Part shown: positions 62,610 to 64,000 of the stretch, in pieces | How positions within the stretch are numbered: position 1 is the first letter of the stretch | Layout: each line of letters starts with the position of its first letter | From: Larus michahellis | Taxonomy: Eukaryota; Chordata; Aves; Charadriiformes; Laridae | NCBI RefSeq assembly: GCF_964199755.1 | Contig: NC_133896.1 | Coordinates: 88,706,215 to 88,770,214 of the forward strand | Reading direction: 5' to 3' | Length of the DNA stretch: 64,000 nucleotides | The notes under the pieces: generated by a model | What the model saw: only the letters and a program-made list of their open reading frames with translations | What the model was told of the DNA's origin: nothing | Databases searched by the model: none | Program-made: the position numbers and the translations under genes

Positions 62610-64000
62610 CTGTTAAGGGAAAAAAAAAAAGGAAAAAGTAACAGCCTTTAAATGGCATTTATAGACAAAGAGTTAAAAAAAGACAGAACAGTCTCAGCAA
62701 AAGCCTGAGAGATAGCTCAGAGTATACGATAAAGTCCACAAATTAAAAGAGACTGCACCAAACACAAGAGTCCTCCAGAACTCTAACAGGCCCTGAATGA
62801 GCCATTGAAACAGGTGACTTGGATTTCTGTTCAAAGAGCCATTCCTAAATGCTTTCTTCTCACTAGAAAAGCTATATAACTGCAAGAGCACCGAGTAATA
62901 AAAAAGTGCTATTTACTATATTGATGGGGAGTCAAGGACAGAGGAGCAGAATGGTGACCCAGGCTAACTTTACTCCCACTTGAGATTTTTTTTTGCCCCA
63001 GTTTTGTTTGCCTCGCTTGGCATGCCCCAGCAGGGCTGAGTTTAACCATGACACAGTGATGGCAATGGTGGTGGCTCTGACGGGATTCAGTTGGACACCG
63101 TCAGTGGAATGGGGTTTCAAGGCAGCTTAGAGGCAGGAGAGGAAGGAGTTTGCAGCAAATGCTTCATAATAAGTCTTGATCAAGGGATGCTGCAAGTTTA
63201 GGAGCCTTTTATCATGTAGATTTTTCTTTGTCATTTGTCTCTTTTTAAGCTACAGTGTATGTATAATTAAAAGGATATTGTACTATTTATTTTGAAGGCA
63301 AAGTGATGCAGTGAGATTATTAACACTCTGAATGATTCCCATGAAATGAGATTTCTTTCTCTTTCATGAGTGAACAGTTGAGGCAAAAAATCGAACATAG
63401 CATTTTCTTGATCTAGACAGCGCAGAAAATTCTGCAATTATCTTCCTTATTAAAAAAAAAAAAGTCTTTGGCAGTTTAAGAAGTATAACAAAAGAGATGG
63501 TCAGCATCTTCTGAGTATTCTGCTACGTTTTTATAGCAATCAACAACAAAGTAAAGGACAGATCTCAGATTTTAAAGTAGACTTAATATATACGTATGTG
63601 TACAATTTCACATTTGATATTTAAAAGGTGATCAGCTTTACTGACAAACTCTAAAGTCCCAGCACAAAACAGCACAGAGATCTGTGACTGTATCCTGAGA
63701 GGCTGCAAATGCTACAACTTACCCACAGAAAATGGGATATTTTTATACATGTGACATACCCCTAACCTACTGCTAGTAGCTGAGATTGCACCTGCAAAGA
63801 AGAATGATTCTTAGAGTCTTTTTCTTTTCTAAGTACTGTGATTTCTTCTCTTTCTCCCTAGGCTTAATATAAAACAAGGGCTAATAACTGGAGTGTATTT
63901 GATACAACTTCTGTAACACTGTTGCATGGAAGAAGCAATTCATATTATATTTTGTGTTTACACTACATATAAAAACTACTTTAAAATAAATGTTACAGAA
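62610..64000 (-). other. ARHGAP8: ARHGAP8 intron (partial)
   Basis: Upstream intron of ARHGAP8, ending in a TTTTTTTTTTCCCTTAACAG acceptor on the minus strand. No exon, repeat or other gene was recognised up to the window edge. Confidence 0.65.

Overview
The window is vertebrate nuclear DNA, almost certainly from a bird. It has large introns with canonical GT/AG splice sites, exons that are short islands in long non-coding sequence, and several 5'-truncated CR1 LINEs. Most of the CR1 copies end in the typical ATTCTATGAT-like 3' tail. No prokaryotic gene, operon, CRISPR array or tRNA gene was found. Two protein-coding genes are recognised, both only partly inside the window.

Region by region. 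(1) 1-8.6 kb, plus strand: the last four coding exons and the 3' UTR of PHF21B, a PHD-finger chromatin reader. They encode the PHD finger, a conserved linker, a coiled coil and the C-terminus, with stop at 6535-6537. (2) 8.6-13.5 kb: intergenic, nothing coding supported. (3) 13.46-26.83 kb: a direct tandem duplication of about 6.69 kb, copies A and B, near-identical, with the junction inside a CR1. Each copy carries two minus-strand CR1 fragments that encode the C-terminal part of reverse transcriptase. Each also carries two diverged copies of an unidentified minus-strand open segment with Asp-Ala/Pro-Pro hexapeptide repeats followed by a shared KETPF motif. (4) 26.8-39.4 kb: intergenic or downstream ARHGAP8 sequence with a GAT microsatellite, a palindromic GATA/E-box site and an old MIR-like SINE. 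(5) 39.4-64 kb, minus strand: five consecutive coding exons of ARHGAP8 that together encode most of its RhoGAP domain. One large intron of this gene holds a CR1 3' end, a decayed Ty3/gypsy-type reverse transcriptase relic and a MIR-like SINE.

PHF21B and ARHGAP8 are convergent here. As far as I recall, they are also convergent neighbours in the PRR5-ARHGAP8-PHF21B-NUP50 block of human 22q13.31, which supports both calls. The two genes have unrelated roles: PHF21B in chromatin reading and repression, ARHGAP8 in Rho-GTPase switching and the cytoskeleton. The notable parts are the recent tandem duplication between them, the repeated unidentified hexapeptide family inside it, and the gypsy RT relic in the ARHGAP8 intron.
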